From positions 52,710-116,709 of the forward strand of contig NMRB01000229.1 in the NCBI GenBank assembly GCA_002633025.1: a stretch of 64,000 bases of DNA, written 5' to 3'. Positions 52,058 to 63,693 of this stretch are shown here, piece after piece. The translations under genes and the position numbers were made by a program. Source of the DNA: Notospermus geniculatus. Its lineage: Eukaryota > Nemertea > Pilidiophora > Heteronemertea > Lineidae. The stretch's first letter is position 1; each line of letters opens with the position of its first letter. The notes under the pieces were generated by a model, which was not told the origin of the DNA, did no database searches, and was given only the letters and a program-made list of their open reading frames with translations.

Positions 52058-53499
52058 ACAACAAAACCTCCTGAGCCAAAAAGTCGTTAGTCTGTCGCTT
52101 TCTCCTTTATACCCAGGTGTGCGAAACGCAGATGTACGAAACGCGATGGCTTACACAAGTCAGATGATTGCATCGCTGGAAAAGAAAGGTGCAGTCAAAT
52201 CTAATTAACAAGAACCAACGTTCTTTATTGAGAAGGCAGCATCATGGCTTGTTGCCGCGTTCATTCTCAATACCAGTGCTGCCACCTGCCCACCGATTGA
52301 TGTACCACTAAAGTGATTGCGAAATTGGACGAGCTGGGAAATATCTCTACTCTCGCGGGCAATAGATATGGATCTCGAGTCAATTACTGGCACTCGGGTG
52401 ATATTGATCCTCTCGTTCATACCAAGATCAAGGCGTAAATCGCCACCCTGTTTTATCGGTTAGATGATCGCGAGCTGCGTCTGTTAAACTTGATGCCAGA
52501 AGGTGACCTTGGAAAGTGTACCAGACTGGTGGACAAAAGTTGAAAACAAGCAATAGTCCGCTTATCTGTATTAAATTTACACTGCATTTATTTTTTTAAG
52601 TATACCATCGTGTGTCCACAGCTAATAAACATTTTCATTACCGAGGTTTCGCAAATCTGACGAAAAACTAAGTACGAAATACGAAATTCAACTTCATTTC
52701 TAAAAAAAATTATCTCAGGAGTGCAAGCGCCCACTTAGGGCATTATAGCTCATCAGACAATATTGGCCGATATTAATGACATGTAGGAGGAAACCGGAGC
52801 CCCCGGGGGAAACCTACGATGTCGAGGAGAGATCGCCCTCTCTACCACATAAAGCCACCTGCACGACCCAATTCCAGGACTGTATTTCTGGAGATGGTTT
52901 AACCACAAATGTCCATGCTGCCAGTGTCTTTTAGCATATGATGTAAGACGGAGAGAGTTATGGTGCATCTTGATTTTTTTAAATTTCCACTTACTATCTA
53001 CGAAAGATGTTTAATGTACATCGTAACTCTAGCGGTATAACCACAGAAATGTATTATCTGTTGTGGAATGAAAACTGGCTTGGTTTCAGCAACTCTCGAC
53101 AGAACTGTTTCGCCTATTCGTTACTTTTTTCTTGCAAGGTTGTATCCTTATGACGTGCTACATGTACCTTTTCCCGGTGGCCATGGCGACAATTGAATAA
53201 CTTCGATGGCAACGGCATTGTCGGAAATGGTGTGATTGTTAGTTGTCACGGCCTTGCGGGGAGAGTTATTGTATGGTATAAAGCGTTCATCCCCAACGCA
53301 ACATTTATAGGCCTGAAACGTGCTTGTGGCTTTTAGTGGCAAAATGGTTTTAAGAATGATAGCGCCATATCATGAAAAATAATGCGAACTTAGAGTATGG
53401 AATTTCTGCTATGTGGTTTGCTGTAAACATGGTAAAGACATAAATGCAAATTTTCTGTCTTTGCAAAAACAACCATATACATCGATGTGGCTGCACACC
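52058..53499. other. non-coding stretch
   Basis: A GAGGAAACCGGAG block near 52788 matches 22441. Nothing else is recognised. Confidence 0.4.
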
Positions 53500-53705
53500 T
53501 AAAGGCCTCCATACACTGAACGGCAAAAGTGGAAATTAGTCGCTACAACTGTCCGTTCCAAAATACTTTTTGTGGAAACGTTCCATAAATGTTAAAATCT
53601 TGTGACATTTTTGTGGAGTATTTCAACATGTCGCCAGATCAAGTCTTGTCGAACTGACCATAGCAGCGACTAATTTCGACTTTTGTCATGTAGTGTATGG
53701 AGGCC
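53500..53705. mobile_element. palindromic MITE with TAAAGGCCTCCATACACT ends
   Basis: TAAAGGCCTCCATACACTGA and GAAATTAGTCGCT are matched by AGCGACTAATTTCG and AGTGTATGGAGGCCTTA. Confidence 0.85.
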
Positions 53706-53843
53706 TTAATGCGATGCGTTGACGCATGCGGTAAAGGCGTTGTTATTTTCCGCCACACTGCACGCAAACAAAGGTTCTCAAAACATTTGGCGCATGCGTT
53801 GCCATGTCGCATGCGAAATCGCGTTAGGTGTGTCCCTACCCTA
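53706..53843. mobile_element. CGCATGCG-rich MITE, single unit
   Basis: Matches the units of 34346-34772 (TTGACGCATGCGG, TATTTTCCGCC, GCATGCGAAATCGCGTTAGG, GTGTCCCTACCCTAA). It directly follows another MITE. Confidence 0.8.
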
Positions 53844-54836
53844 AAGCTAGGCGCAAATGTGCGGCAAATCTTGATGCGGTAGGGGTGTTGTTAAAGTTGA
53901 CTGACCCAACGCTGTCGACTCGTAATTTATCCCGGTCAGTCGACTTTAAAAACATCGGACTTTTGCGTGTTAGGACCTGTCGTGCCCATCGCATTCGTGA
54001 ATCTGATTGGCCGGTGCTGGCGCACGTGATAAGTATAGGAACTACTATGTTGATACCTTTCTATTTTCAAAACCTTCGTGATTTGTAGATTTCCTGGGTC
54101 AATTGGAGGTCACCTTCTATCTGCATTCCGGTACGTCAGTCATATTGAGAAATGAATAAATTTACATGATGAGAATGATATTCTCACCATAGCTGAATGT
54201 ACTCCTTGCATCCCTCTGGACAATGATTTGTAGACTTTTGGAGGGGGAGGGGCTGCTTAAAAGAGTACGTTCTGTACGCGCGTGAAAATGATGAAAATGA
54301 TGGACGACAGCTAACTCCAAATGGGTCAATCAATCAAATGTTTGCAGGAAGATTCCTTGTTTATTATTTACAGCTGTGTATCGCTTCACCACAAACCCTC
54401 CTTTAGTCTCAATAATGGTCATCTGTCAATAGCAAAGTAGTGAAAAAAGCAAGAAAATGCATCATAGAACAGTCAATGAGCCATTAAATCCCTACCAATG
54501 AAACATAACGGCAATAAAAGAAATTGCAGCGTTACTGTGTGGCCTTGTGTCAACGACTATTATTGGTCTGCATCGAGCAAACTGTTTTTGGTAAGACCAA
54601 CAATCATAGAGAAAATGGATAGATCATTCAATAAGCAACTTTATGTACAAGATGAATGAGATTTCGCTTTGTTTTGCAATGTAGAATACCCTAGAGAACG
54701 CCAGCATGTTTCGTGTCCCAAAAGAAAAATTCCTATTTATTATATTTTATCAAGCTTGGAAATGTAACGGGATCCCTTACTGAGAAGGTGTACATAATCT
54801 ACGGTCATATATGATTGGCTGTTTTCCATCTCAGCT
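53844..54836. other. non-coding stretch
   Basis: No recognised feature. Confidence 0.4.
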
Positions 54837-55281
54837 GGATATGCCATTCGGAACTTCCGAAGGCAACTGCTCGGCAATTTCCGTTCGGTCGCATTTCCCC
54901 TCGGACACAAGTCCAAGGCAGCCATCTTGAACGCGCAACGATTGCCGTTCGTTTCTGCAGGTAATTGTGCGGTTCGCCTCATCACACCTGCGCATGAACA
55001 AAATAGGGCACACAAAAATGTTGCGTTATTGATCAATAATTTGCAGATTGGGTGAGATACCGGTAAGTTTATATATAATATTATATAATATGGCTCAAAT
55101 AATCCAGCAAATAAGGTTGAACATCTTAACAGGCCAAAATTTGGCCAAAATAGTTCTACGGTCGGTCACGTGGGTTTGTTGATAAACAATATGGCTGCCT
55201 TGGACTTGTGTCCGAGGTGAAATGCGCCGCCCAGTGACAGATAAGCAGTTCGCCTCAGGTCGTTCCGAATGTGGATATGCC
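54837..55281. repeat. inverted pair, arms about 88 bp
   Basis: 54837-54924 (GATATGCCATTCGGAAC, CCTCGGACACAAGTCCAAGG) is inverse to 55191-55281. Both contain an AAGATGGCTGCCTTGG-like core. Confidence 0.7.
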
Positions 55282-56185
55282 ATATTATGATTTCTTATTT
55301 TTACGTACGACGGGTTTCGAGTTCGATCGCGATTGAGAAGGTCTACTTTAGCATAACTTTCAAAGGTTTGACGAATGAACATGTAATGCCATGAATTATG
55401 ATGTCACTGGTGTCAACAGGCTGACGACCTTTGTAGTGAATGAGCTAATACTGCGACTGCCCAGGCCTATTGGTTGTTCCTTCATAAATATGCATTGAGC
55501 ACATATGACATCACATGTGCTGTGGAATGGTCCCCTTGGGATTCAATTAAACTACTTAATTATGTGTTTGCTGATTTTTAAAAAATCTGACATGTTGCAG
55601 ATATCAATGAATTTGAATGTATTAACGATATATCAAAAATTCCAAAATTCCAAATTTTACAAAATGAGTGGAGTCTCCCTTTAAAAACAATAAAATAGCC
55701 AATAGTGAAAGTGCCTGCAAGGTCAGTGGGAAAAGTATATAATGTTATTGTTGTGTTATCACTCATCGTGAGCCCAACTACAACAAGGCCTATGTCATCT
55801 CAGGACATCACCTCATATGCCATAATACATGGTGGTCCCAAAAAACGCGCAAGCATACTTCCACTACCCAGAGCCCAAGTAAGCATACTTCCACTACCCA
55901 GAGCCCAAAACTACTGATTGCATTGGATGGAGAACCTTTCTAGAAGAAAAAAGAGACAGATACCTATATCCCGATTCGGTCCAGTGGTTCGAGCTGCAGA
56001 CCCTATTCTGTAAAGCAAGGTCGAGGCCCTCGGTGAATTTTTCCATACAGAACAATCAAGAGCATACACAACAGCGTAGCCTTGCAACTGAAAAAAGGAT
56101 TATCCTGTGAAAAGGTCAAACAAAAAATGAAGTAAGGTACATGTAGAACATGAAAATCAAAATTTGTTTTTAAACTTATGGCACA
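55282..56185. other. non-coding stretch with a short tandem duplication
   Basis: A unit of about 28 bp, AAGCATACTTCCACTACCCAGA..., occurs twice at 55851-55905. No gene. Confidence 0.5.
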
Positions 56186-56413
56186 AGCCCTGTTTACACT
56201 ACATAGAAATCCCCGGACTTTTTGAGACCCGGGTTACCCCGGCTGTGAAAAATCCCTCCTGAGACCCGGCGCGCGTCAACACTACTCAAATTTTGTTACG
56301 GGGACCTAAATTAAGTGGGTTTTTCATCCCCGGTCCTATTAAACCCGGGCTTTTAACAGGTATAGACATAAAAAGCCCGGGTTCGACGCGGTTTTTTTAG
56401 TGTAAACAGGGCT
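56186..56413. mobile_element. family C MITE, copy 3
   Basis: Ends AGCCCTGTTTACACTACATAG and TAGTGTAAACAGGGCT; interior AACACTACTCAAATTTTGTTAC as in the other copies. Confidence 0.9.
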
Positions 56414-56585
56414 AAAGGTAGGCCATTATCTAATCACGCTGAATTCGCGGTTCACCGGTAAGTTAGTTAAGGACCACTGACTTTGCTTCACAAAAATGGC
56501 TCTGGAGGTAAAACTACTGGACCGAATCGAGGTATTTTCGTCTTATTTTTCTTCTCGAAAGATTCTCTATCCATTCGTTTGGGAC

Positions 56586-57033
56586 TGATAATAAGCAAGA
56601 AGTCAATCTCCAGAATTCACGAATTTTCGACCCCAACCGGGGTCTTTTTCAAGTGGAACTTTACAATCTGAAACTCTAGAAAAGACTGAGCTGAAACCCA
56701 AATGTAGAACTAACACCTGTGTAGACAGGATGAGTGAGCAATTAAGAAAAGAATAGTGTCCAAGCACCACAAATGGTTGCTGGACCTAATTAAGAGAGTG
56801 GATGTAATTAAGGAAAGAAAAGTGTCCAAGACCCACGGATGGTTGCTGGACCTAATAAAGGGAGTGGATGTAATTAAGGAGAAACTNATCCTGTCTACAC
56901 AGGTGTTAGTTCTACATTTGGGTTTCAGCTCAGTCTTTTCTAGAGTTTCAGATTGTAAAGTTCCACTTGAAAAAGACCCCGGTTGGGGTCGAAAATTCGT
57001 GAATTCTGGAGATTGACTTCTTGCTTATTATCA
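56586..57033. repeat. fold-back with two 146-bp, apparently perfect arms
   Basis: 56586-56731 is the inverse of 56888-57033 with no difference seen. Arms include AGTCAATCTCCAGAATTC, CGACCCCAACCGGGGTC and AACACCTGTGTAGACAGGAT. The 156-bp centre holds a unit of about 64 bp repeated twice (GGTTGCTGGACCTAAT, GTGGATGTAATTAAGG). One undetermined base (56887) lies at the inner edge of the right arm. Confidence 0.9.
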
Positions 57034-57140
57034 TTTTGTGTGTCAATTTTGTGCTTTTCTGTACCTTGGACATTCGTTTGGGACTGAGGGGGCTGGAAGT
57101 ATGCCTGTGCGTTTTTATGGACCACCCTGTATATAGTAAA

Positions 57141-57324
57141 TGTATCATTCCGCAACCTACCACTCTGCAGAGTGGTAGGTTGCGGAATGATAGCCAGCAG
57201 GATGTCGTTCCATTAAGACATACATATTGTAATTCCTCGGAACGTTCATGAAATAAACCATCTATATTCAGTACATCAATTCTTATATCCTTGGATCAAC
57301 AAATACTTCATGGTGTCAGAAGTG
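57141..57324 (+). mobile_element. probable solo LTR remnant plus primer-binding site
   Basis: The segment 57141-57310 starts TGTATC and ends TTCA, and is followed at once by TGGTGTCAGAAGTG, the standard primer-binding site complementary to tRNA-Leu in many LTR elements. AATAAA lies inside near 57252. A perfect 48-bp palindrome forms its first third. No internal coding region follows. A second copy of the LTR tail (CTTGGATCAACAAATACTTCA) lies at 57353-57373. Confidence 0.55.
57144..57191. repeat. perfect 48-bp palindrome
   Basis: ATCATTCCGCAACCTACCAC, then TCTG, is mirrored exactly by its complement with no spacer. Confidence 0.95.
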
Positions 57325-57399
57325 TGTGAAACGTTATCTTACCTGGTATATTCTTGGATCAACAAATACTTCAGTTATATATTAAATTACATCTCTTCA

Positions 57400-58424
57400 C
57401 ACCCAATACTCAGTGTGTAATCAAAGTGATAGGCGCCACCTTCCGTTCCATCCGAAAATGGCTGTTCCAAGTAACTGTCACCCACCCTCACCGTGCTACT
57501 CGGTCAACCGATCATTAAACGTAATAGCATATTGACCCGTGGCGAACACATTTTGAGGGAGTGAGTTTGTCCTTGAATATCCTGTGGTAAAGGGTCTGTT
57601 GCTTGAGTGATGAGTGTGTTTTGAGAGGGGTAGTTTCATGGCTAGTAATCCAGTTGTTAATTGGCATTCTTGTAGATTGCAGCACAGATCACCACACATA
57701 TGATTTTATCTCTTTTTCATACAAATAATCCCTTCATTTAAAACCAAAATACCGTCATGGCACTCTCCTCCTATTGTACTGTACACGTAGGCCGCTCTTC
57801 GTAGGTTTCAAGCCCTAACTAAGGAGGAGATCGGGCACAAAGTCTACCTTGTACAATCATTACATAGCAAGGTATAGCAGGTCAACTCAGGCTGATAACA
57901 ATATCCAACATGGCTACCGTCCATTATAGTAAGATTTTCTATCCGCAAAAACATGGACATGGTGGGAGGGAGTCGCGGTGATGGGCACGGCAACAAAACG
58001 GCAAATTCCGGTAAAAATGACAGAACAAAGAATGAAATATAGGTCCGATGGGATACTTGGATGGTTTTTTGACGATAGTAGATTGTAATGTCGGTGAGAA
58101 TACTGGCCGAATTATAGCCTTTTGCACGTCGCGGTTTTGGAGAAACGTGACCAAAACCACCAAGCCTTAGGCCACCGGCGACGGGCTAGTAAAAACAACA
58201 GACCATAACCACGGGGAGTGGATATGGTCTGAATATCCAAGGGGAATGGATATGGGTGAATTAGCGCATTTTAAACATGGTTGGACACGAACACTCAACC
58301 CCAGCCACAACTCTGCTTTAATTCGGCATGACGTATTAAGCCAATTGCTCGTTCAACTGGGGCTGTGAGTTACGTCTGTCAAGTTAAGTCTGATTTCCAA
58401 ATTGTGAAAGCAACAACCCAGGAC
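57400..58424. other. non-coding stretch
   Basis: No gene or repeat family recognised. Confidence 0.4.
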
Positions 58425-58725
58425 ATGAAGCTTACTAATAAACTTATAAATTTCTTAGTAAGTATCTTAGTATTTCTTAGTAAGATCTCCGTAAGAAAAT
58501 CTAAGTAAAATTTTTCGGTTAAGACTCTTTTACCAGAAAAATCTTAGCAAGTTTTTTCTTGTAAGAAGCTTAGTAAGATTTTTCTTGTAAGAATTTAGTA
58601 AGATTTTTCTTCTAAGAATCTTATCAGAAAAATCTTGCTAAAATTTTTGTTACCAAGATCTTACTAAGCGATAGCAAAGTTACTTACCAAGAAAACTATA
58701 AGATTATTAGTAAGATTACATATCC
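58425..58725. repeat. degenerate CTTAGTAAGATTTTT repeat
   Basis: Variants of TTAGTAAGATTTTTCTTGTAAGAA recur about ten times in both orientations, producing overlapping short hairpins. Confidence 0.7.
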
Positions 58726-59519
58726 TGGAAAGCTACCGCATACACATGTAAGAAAATATTGAATAAATTATTTAATCAATTAATCGCCAAGTCCGCAATG
58801 ACTAAACTCCTAAAATACAAATGACCCGTTTAGCCTGAATTCTAAATAAATACACCACACCAGAAAACATGAATAGCATACCGAAACTTGCACTTGTACA
58901 CTGAAATACACAGCCCTAATGCGTTTATCGACAAACCGACATTATCATGTGTGACAGCCTCTCGTTAGAGGAGTTAACAATGCACTTTATGCCACTTTGG
59001 TTCGAAAAGAGCGAATAACTGAACACAAAAAGAAAAGCCATTCAGGAAATGCGCGATTCTTTTAACGCATCGTTCTTGGGGTAAAAGAGCAAACGTCAAA
59101 GACAATCGATGTAGAAGTGTACACTCTGGAAATAACTGGTTTAATGGACGAGCAAAGTGAACTACACTCTTAGAATACAAGAAATCAAGGTTCTTGAGGA
59201 TCTAAAAAACCCTACGAAAAGCCTGTAGTAAAGGTTTTTCAAGACTGAAGAACCATGTGATGGCATATTTTGTGCACTTTGAAGAACCATTAGGGCCGAT
59301 ATTTTCAAAGCTGTTTCATCCGAAACCTGTTTTAACAAAAAATCTGTTCTAACATAAGAAGCATTTTAAATTCGTATTTTCAAAAGTGTTTTAAGATAAA
59401 ACGCTGCTCTTACTGAAAACGTTGTTTCAGCCAGCGTTTTAAATGTTTAAATGTGTTTCAACATGGTTCGTAGAAAAGCTGTATTGCGTTAACACCACCA
59501 GGGCCTGGTTGCACCAAAC

Positions 59520-60674
59520 TTAAAGCTGAACTGCTTGCATAAAACCAGGGCCTCTCACGTTTTAAAAAAAGCACCGCGCCACAGCGCGGGCAGTGTCTGA
59601 AATAACGTGGGACATCCACCATGTTTTAGTGGGACTCCAAACATGATAGAGTACCCAAGCATGTAGGTGGCAGCACCTTATTTGCGTCTTGACCATCAAC
59701 AAGTGGAAGTCACGCTGTATGTACATGTGCATGTAGGCCTACATACCAGAAGCCCATGTAGGCCATCGGTATGTACAGGCTATACAGACAGTACACGCCC
59801 ATCTCATGAAAAGGCGAAAGAGCTGTAATAAAACAAATATAAGAGAAGCTGGTTATACGTCTAGGCCTGACACGACTACCATAAACTCAAAAATTAGCCT
59901 ACAACATTCACTTGCCATATGTTTCACCTATCGGGCCCCGCCTATCCATAGGCCTCCGGAACATGCATTGCACACACTGAGCTAAGGGACGAACAAAAAC
60001 ACCCCAATTTAGGCCTAGCAAATATGAGAACCGAGGCCGAAATGAAAAAAGACGGAAAACAGTGCTATGAATGCTCACCTTACACATCCTGATAGTCAAA
60101 AGTAGCCGACATAAACCAAAACAAGCGGAAGACTCCTCACAAATATTCCTCGCCACCGAATGTTGACGTGTCATGGCCCTATTGTGCCTTTCCTGTAACC
60201 TCGGCCATATGATCAATACTCGATGAACGAACAATAGGCCTACATAGGCATTTACTCCTTTGCGAAACCTGGAGACGACTATACCCAATACGCAATAACT
60301 TCACTTAGAAAAAGGGCACGAATAAACCAGCGAACTGCTGGTGTAGTGGGAAACGTGCCGGGCTTCCAAGCCAATACTTGGAGGTTCGAATCCGGATCCG
60401 GGCTCTTCCTTTTTTCATTTGAACACTTTTTTAGTATTTCGCTTTTCTGATATGTTGGCCTACATGCACATGCACTTACAGCGTTGATCACTTCTTTGTG
60501 GTCAGGACGCAAATAAGGTGCTGCCATCTACATGCTTGGGTACTCTATCATGTTTGGAGTCCCACTAAAACATGGCGGATGTCCCAAGTTATTTCAGGTA
60601 CTGCCCGCGCTGTGCCGCGGGCGTTTTTTAAAAACGTGCGAGGCCCTGGTTTTATGCATGCAGTTCAGCTTTAA
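59520..60674. mobile_element. TTAA-flanked fold-back element (1147 bp)
   Basis: Element 59524-60670 starts AGCTGAACTGC, ends GCAGTTCAGCT, and has TTAA at 59520-59523 and 60671-60674. The arms match for about 165 bp (CATGTTTTAGTGGGACTCC, GAGTACCCAAGCATGTAG). A 126-codon minus frame inside (59908-60288) is not recognised. A tRNA-like segment lies at 60328-60402. Confidence 0.85.
60328..60402 (+). pseudogene. tRNA-like segment within the fold-back
   Basis: GCTGGTGTAGTGGGAAACG resembles an A-box and GGTTCGAATCC is a perfect B-box, with a T6 run soon after. The T-stem pairs poorly, so it is a relic. Confidence 0.35.
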
Positions 60675-61124
60675 GTTCTTCTCGTAAGATATGGAATTTG
60701 GGACAACCTCTAAGACTTGTCGTTACTACATAGGCAGGAACGTTAGGACGATGACCTAAGACATCGATGGTGCAACACATTTTTGTTCTTAACTTTAAGA
60801 CAGCACCTACGACCTTTGGTGCAACCGGGCCCAGGTACGGTATTACATGTTGGGATGATTTCTTGCGGCAGTGCCGTAGGCCTGCAAGTGCTAAAGAATA
60901 TAGTGCATTTTAGCGTTAAAACTGCTTTGAAAATATGGGCCCGGAGTCTGTAGCTGTGACAGGACCTAGGTGATTTGTGAATACAAAACTTTAAGATAAA
61001 ACGGGATAAAACCAAGAAATTGTAGTTCTCCAAGTTAATAAGTAGGATTATGACAGTGCAGCGAGTGCAACTGGAGTATGCAACAGCCTCCTGATTCACT
61101 GGACGTTGGTATTTCAGTAGGGGT

Positions 61125-61338
61125 TTTAAAGGACCACAGTATTGCTTCCCAATCCTGCGTTACGCCTACCCGCATTAAGGGAGACCTCTATTGACGACTT
61201 GGTAAACTACGCATGCTACTACGTGCATTCTAGTGTAATCATACATTCTCCAACACTGGGGCGAAAGGCTTAAGTACAGTATTGGAGAACGGGTACGGTG
61301 GCGCCTGCTGTCGACAGAAAGTGGCAATACCGTGGTGC
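61125..61338. mobile_element. family G related TIR element, copy 3
   Basis: AAAGGACCACAGTATTGC and GCAATACCGTGGTGCTT are the inverted ends. The interior differs from the other two. Confidence 0.5.
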
Positions 61339-62261
61339 TTGTGTGAGCGGATGAAGAGGAACGAGGTAAAAAAACTGCTTTGGGAGGATGGGGTGAAATC
61401 GACCGAGATTCCTGCAAATTCAACAATGATGACCTTGTTCTTGGGTAACACTGATCTGTGAAAACCCAGTAATTATGACCACACCACCACTCATTTCTCT
61501 ACCACTTTCCTTTCCCCCACGTTTTCGGTCAAACTAGGGCATGCACGTCAAATCTGACTTGCTCAGTCTAAAGATCTAATTGTTCTCTCGCGATGAAAAG
61601 ATCTCTGTGCACTTTCATTCAATTTTGGCTGAGATAATGAACTTTTTCAGCTAAATAAATCGGGATCGCCGTAGTCTATAAATAGAATCGGAGTCTATAA
61701 ATAGAACCGTGCGCGGTACACGAAGAGATCTATGCATGGCATGACGTCCTGCCTGTGTAGGCCTACATCCTGATCGACAGTTCGGCAGTTCGTCGTACTA
61801 GTATACAGCATTCGAACACCGCCATCTCATGTCAACATAACAAACCAGCTTCTGGCCAAAACATTTGTAGTGTGGTCATGAATTCACTTTCAGTGAATTC
61901 TCATTTCTAGTTTTGGACTTGAGTGTCCTTTTGTTGATGTACTTCATCCCCTCATCGAGTTGTCACGCAATAATCACATTCGCCTTTGGTCAAGACGCAT
62001 CACAGGGCAACACAATATATTACAGACACTTAAACTGCAGTGTATCAAGTGCACCGCGGTCTCTCTAGGGAGTCATAATAGCTGCGGAAACTCAGATATT
62101 CATGACGCCCTCTTGAATCAAAGCGAAGTCTCATTCATCGTCAGTGAATAAGTTATAAGACAGACTTATAACATCGTAGAAGAGGCTAACGGACTATAAA
62201 TTAGTGTTCTGATTTATTCAGGCTGTGATTTAGCGGATGCACTCCTGGTCCAGCACACATT
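61339..62261. other. non-coding stretch with doubled TATA-like motif
   Basis: AGTCTATAAATAGAA occurs twice at 61673-61711 with a 19-bp period; each copy holds a consensus TATAAATAG. A 63-codon frame at 61960 has no recognised content. Confidence 0.4.
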
Positions 62262-62380
62262 GGGTCATATGAATAAAGACTAGCAAATGCTTTTACTTCA
62301 GATTTGTACAGCATAACCTACTGCATTTGTATTGCTAAATCCAAGTAAGAGCGTTCACTGATCTTTATTCATATGAACCC
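62262..62380. mobile_element. family H relative
   Basis: Ends GGGTCATATGAATAAAGA and TCTTTATTCATATGAACCC, closely resembling family H termini; 119 bp. Confidence 0.75.
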
Positions 62381-62825
62381 TTGTATACGTATAGTACAGT
62401 ACTGTAATCTACTTAATAGGCTAGTGGCAGGACCCCAAAATTTTCAACACACCCCTCCCGGAGGTATAGCCACCTGAAATTGGTCTCATTTGAATCGTTT
62501 CGGTCGCTACTTAATGGAACTGGCGGTTGTGGTGACGTACAAATAGTACACAACATAGACTTTTGAAGTTCAGAAGCCGTTGACACTGACTTTATCATTG
62601 GACGAAGAAGAATTGAGGTTTGTACAGGAGAATGGGACCCGATGTGAAGCTAACTTTTGCTGAATGGGTCAATGTCGTCCTGGGTATACCTTATGTTTAC
62701 CCAGGATTATCCTGGGTAATCATTTTCTTTACCCAGGATCATCCTGGGTAAACATAAGGATCCTTAACTTTACCCAGCTTGGGAGTTCCCGCCGAATCAT
62801 GCTGTACGTGCGTCTCTTTCGGCAG

Positions 62826-62977
62826 AGAACATGCAGTAGGATCATTGCTAAAAAGGGCTGAAAATTACCGCTATACCTCCTCCGGGGTGTGCAATAGGAA
62901 GACAAGACCAATCCCTACGACTTCTCAAAAGGGACCGATAGTAAATTCGCAAGGACTTAGGAGCGATAGGCCTAGGT
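62826..62977. repeat. family D repeat, partial copy 2
   Basis: AGAACATGCAGTAGGATCAT to TATAGGCCTAG-like end, matching 30740-30878. Confidence 0.8.
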
Positions 62978-62999
62978 AGAACATGTATAATCCGTGTGC

Positions 63000-63232
63000 A
63001 TTTCGTCATTTTCATGAATTTACTTTTTGCAGAACATGCAGTACGATCGTAACTCAAAAGGGCTGAAAATTACCGCTATACCTGCTCCGGGGTATGGAAT
63101 AGGGAGAAAAGACCAATCCCAACAACTTTTCAAAAGGGACCGATAGTAAATTCTCAAGGACTTAGGAGCTATAGGCCTAGTTCGAGGCCACCCTTCATTT
63201 CATGATTTACGCTGAATATCAACCTCACTACA
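63000..63232. repeat. family D repeat, copy 3
   Basis: Starts TTTCGTCATTTTCATGAATT and ends ATCAACCTCACTACA, matching 30670-30930 with small deletions. Confidence 0.85.
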
Positions 63233-63394
63233 CCACTCGGGAACCCAAATCTGGGTAAAGTTAAGGATCCTTATGTTTACCCAGGGCCGTCCTGGGTAAA
63301 GAAAATGATTACCCAGGATGATCCTGGGTAAACATAAGGTATACCCAGGACGACATTGACCAATTCGGCCTAACTTTTAAACGGTTGGATTTAT

Positions 63395-63635
63395 GGCCCA
63401 TAAATGTATTACCAACAGATAGAAACCTGTGCCTCGTGACAAAATAAGCATGTTTTTGTGGTTTTTAACTGGTTACATAATATGAAATGGCTTTTTTATA
63501 TATTTCCACCAATTTCCGTTTAATTCACATAAAAGAAGTCTTTTTTATTACATAACTACTGAAAACGGTTAAGAACATGCTTGTCTGCTTCTGAGACACC
63601 ATGTTTCTATCTGTTGGTAATACATTTATAGGGCC
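63395..63635. mobile_element. palindromic MITE with GGCCCATAAATG ends
   Basis: GGCCCATAAATGTATTACCA, then ACAGATAGAAAC, is inverted as GTTTCTATCTGTTGGTAATA, CATTTATAGGGCC. Length is 241 bp. Confidence 0.85.
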
Positions 63636-63693
63636 TATTCGCTTGGCGGCAATTTCTATACTATACCGACCGTACTAAGCTCGGCCCTGTTAC

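Larger units (their letters stand above)
59501..60833. mobile_element. family E element, interrupted
   Basis: Ends GGGCCTGGTTGCACCAAA and TTTGGTGCAACCGGGCCC. Without the fold-back it is about 180 bp and palindromic (CTTTAAGTTCTTCTCGTAAG near the left, GTTCTTAACTTTAAGAC near the right). Confidence 0.8.
59292..60942. mobile_element. family F element, split by nested insertions
   Basis: The left part (59292-59458) and right part (60865-60942) together equal the intact copy 29809-30048; the break falls in GTGTTT|GCGGCAGTG. The 1.4 kb between is a nested set of elements. Confidence 0.85.
62665..63363. mobile_element. fold-back with CCCAGGATNATCCTGGG motifs and nested family D
   Basis: Arms 62665-62777 and 63251-63363 are near-perfect inverses. 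Each contains ACCCAGGATNATCCTGGGTAA-type sub-palindromes and GGATCCTTA. The centre holds two family D segments. Confidence 0.88.
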
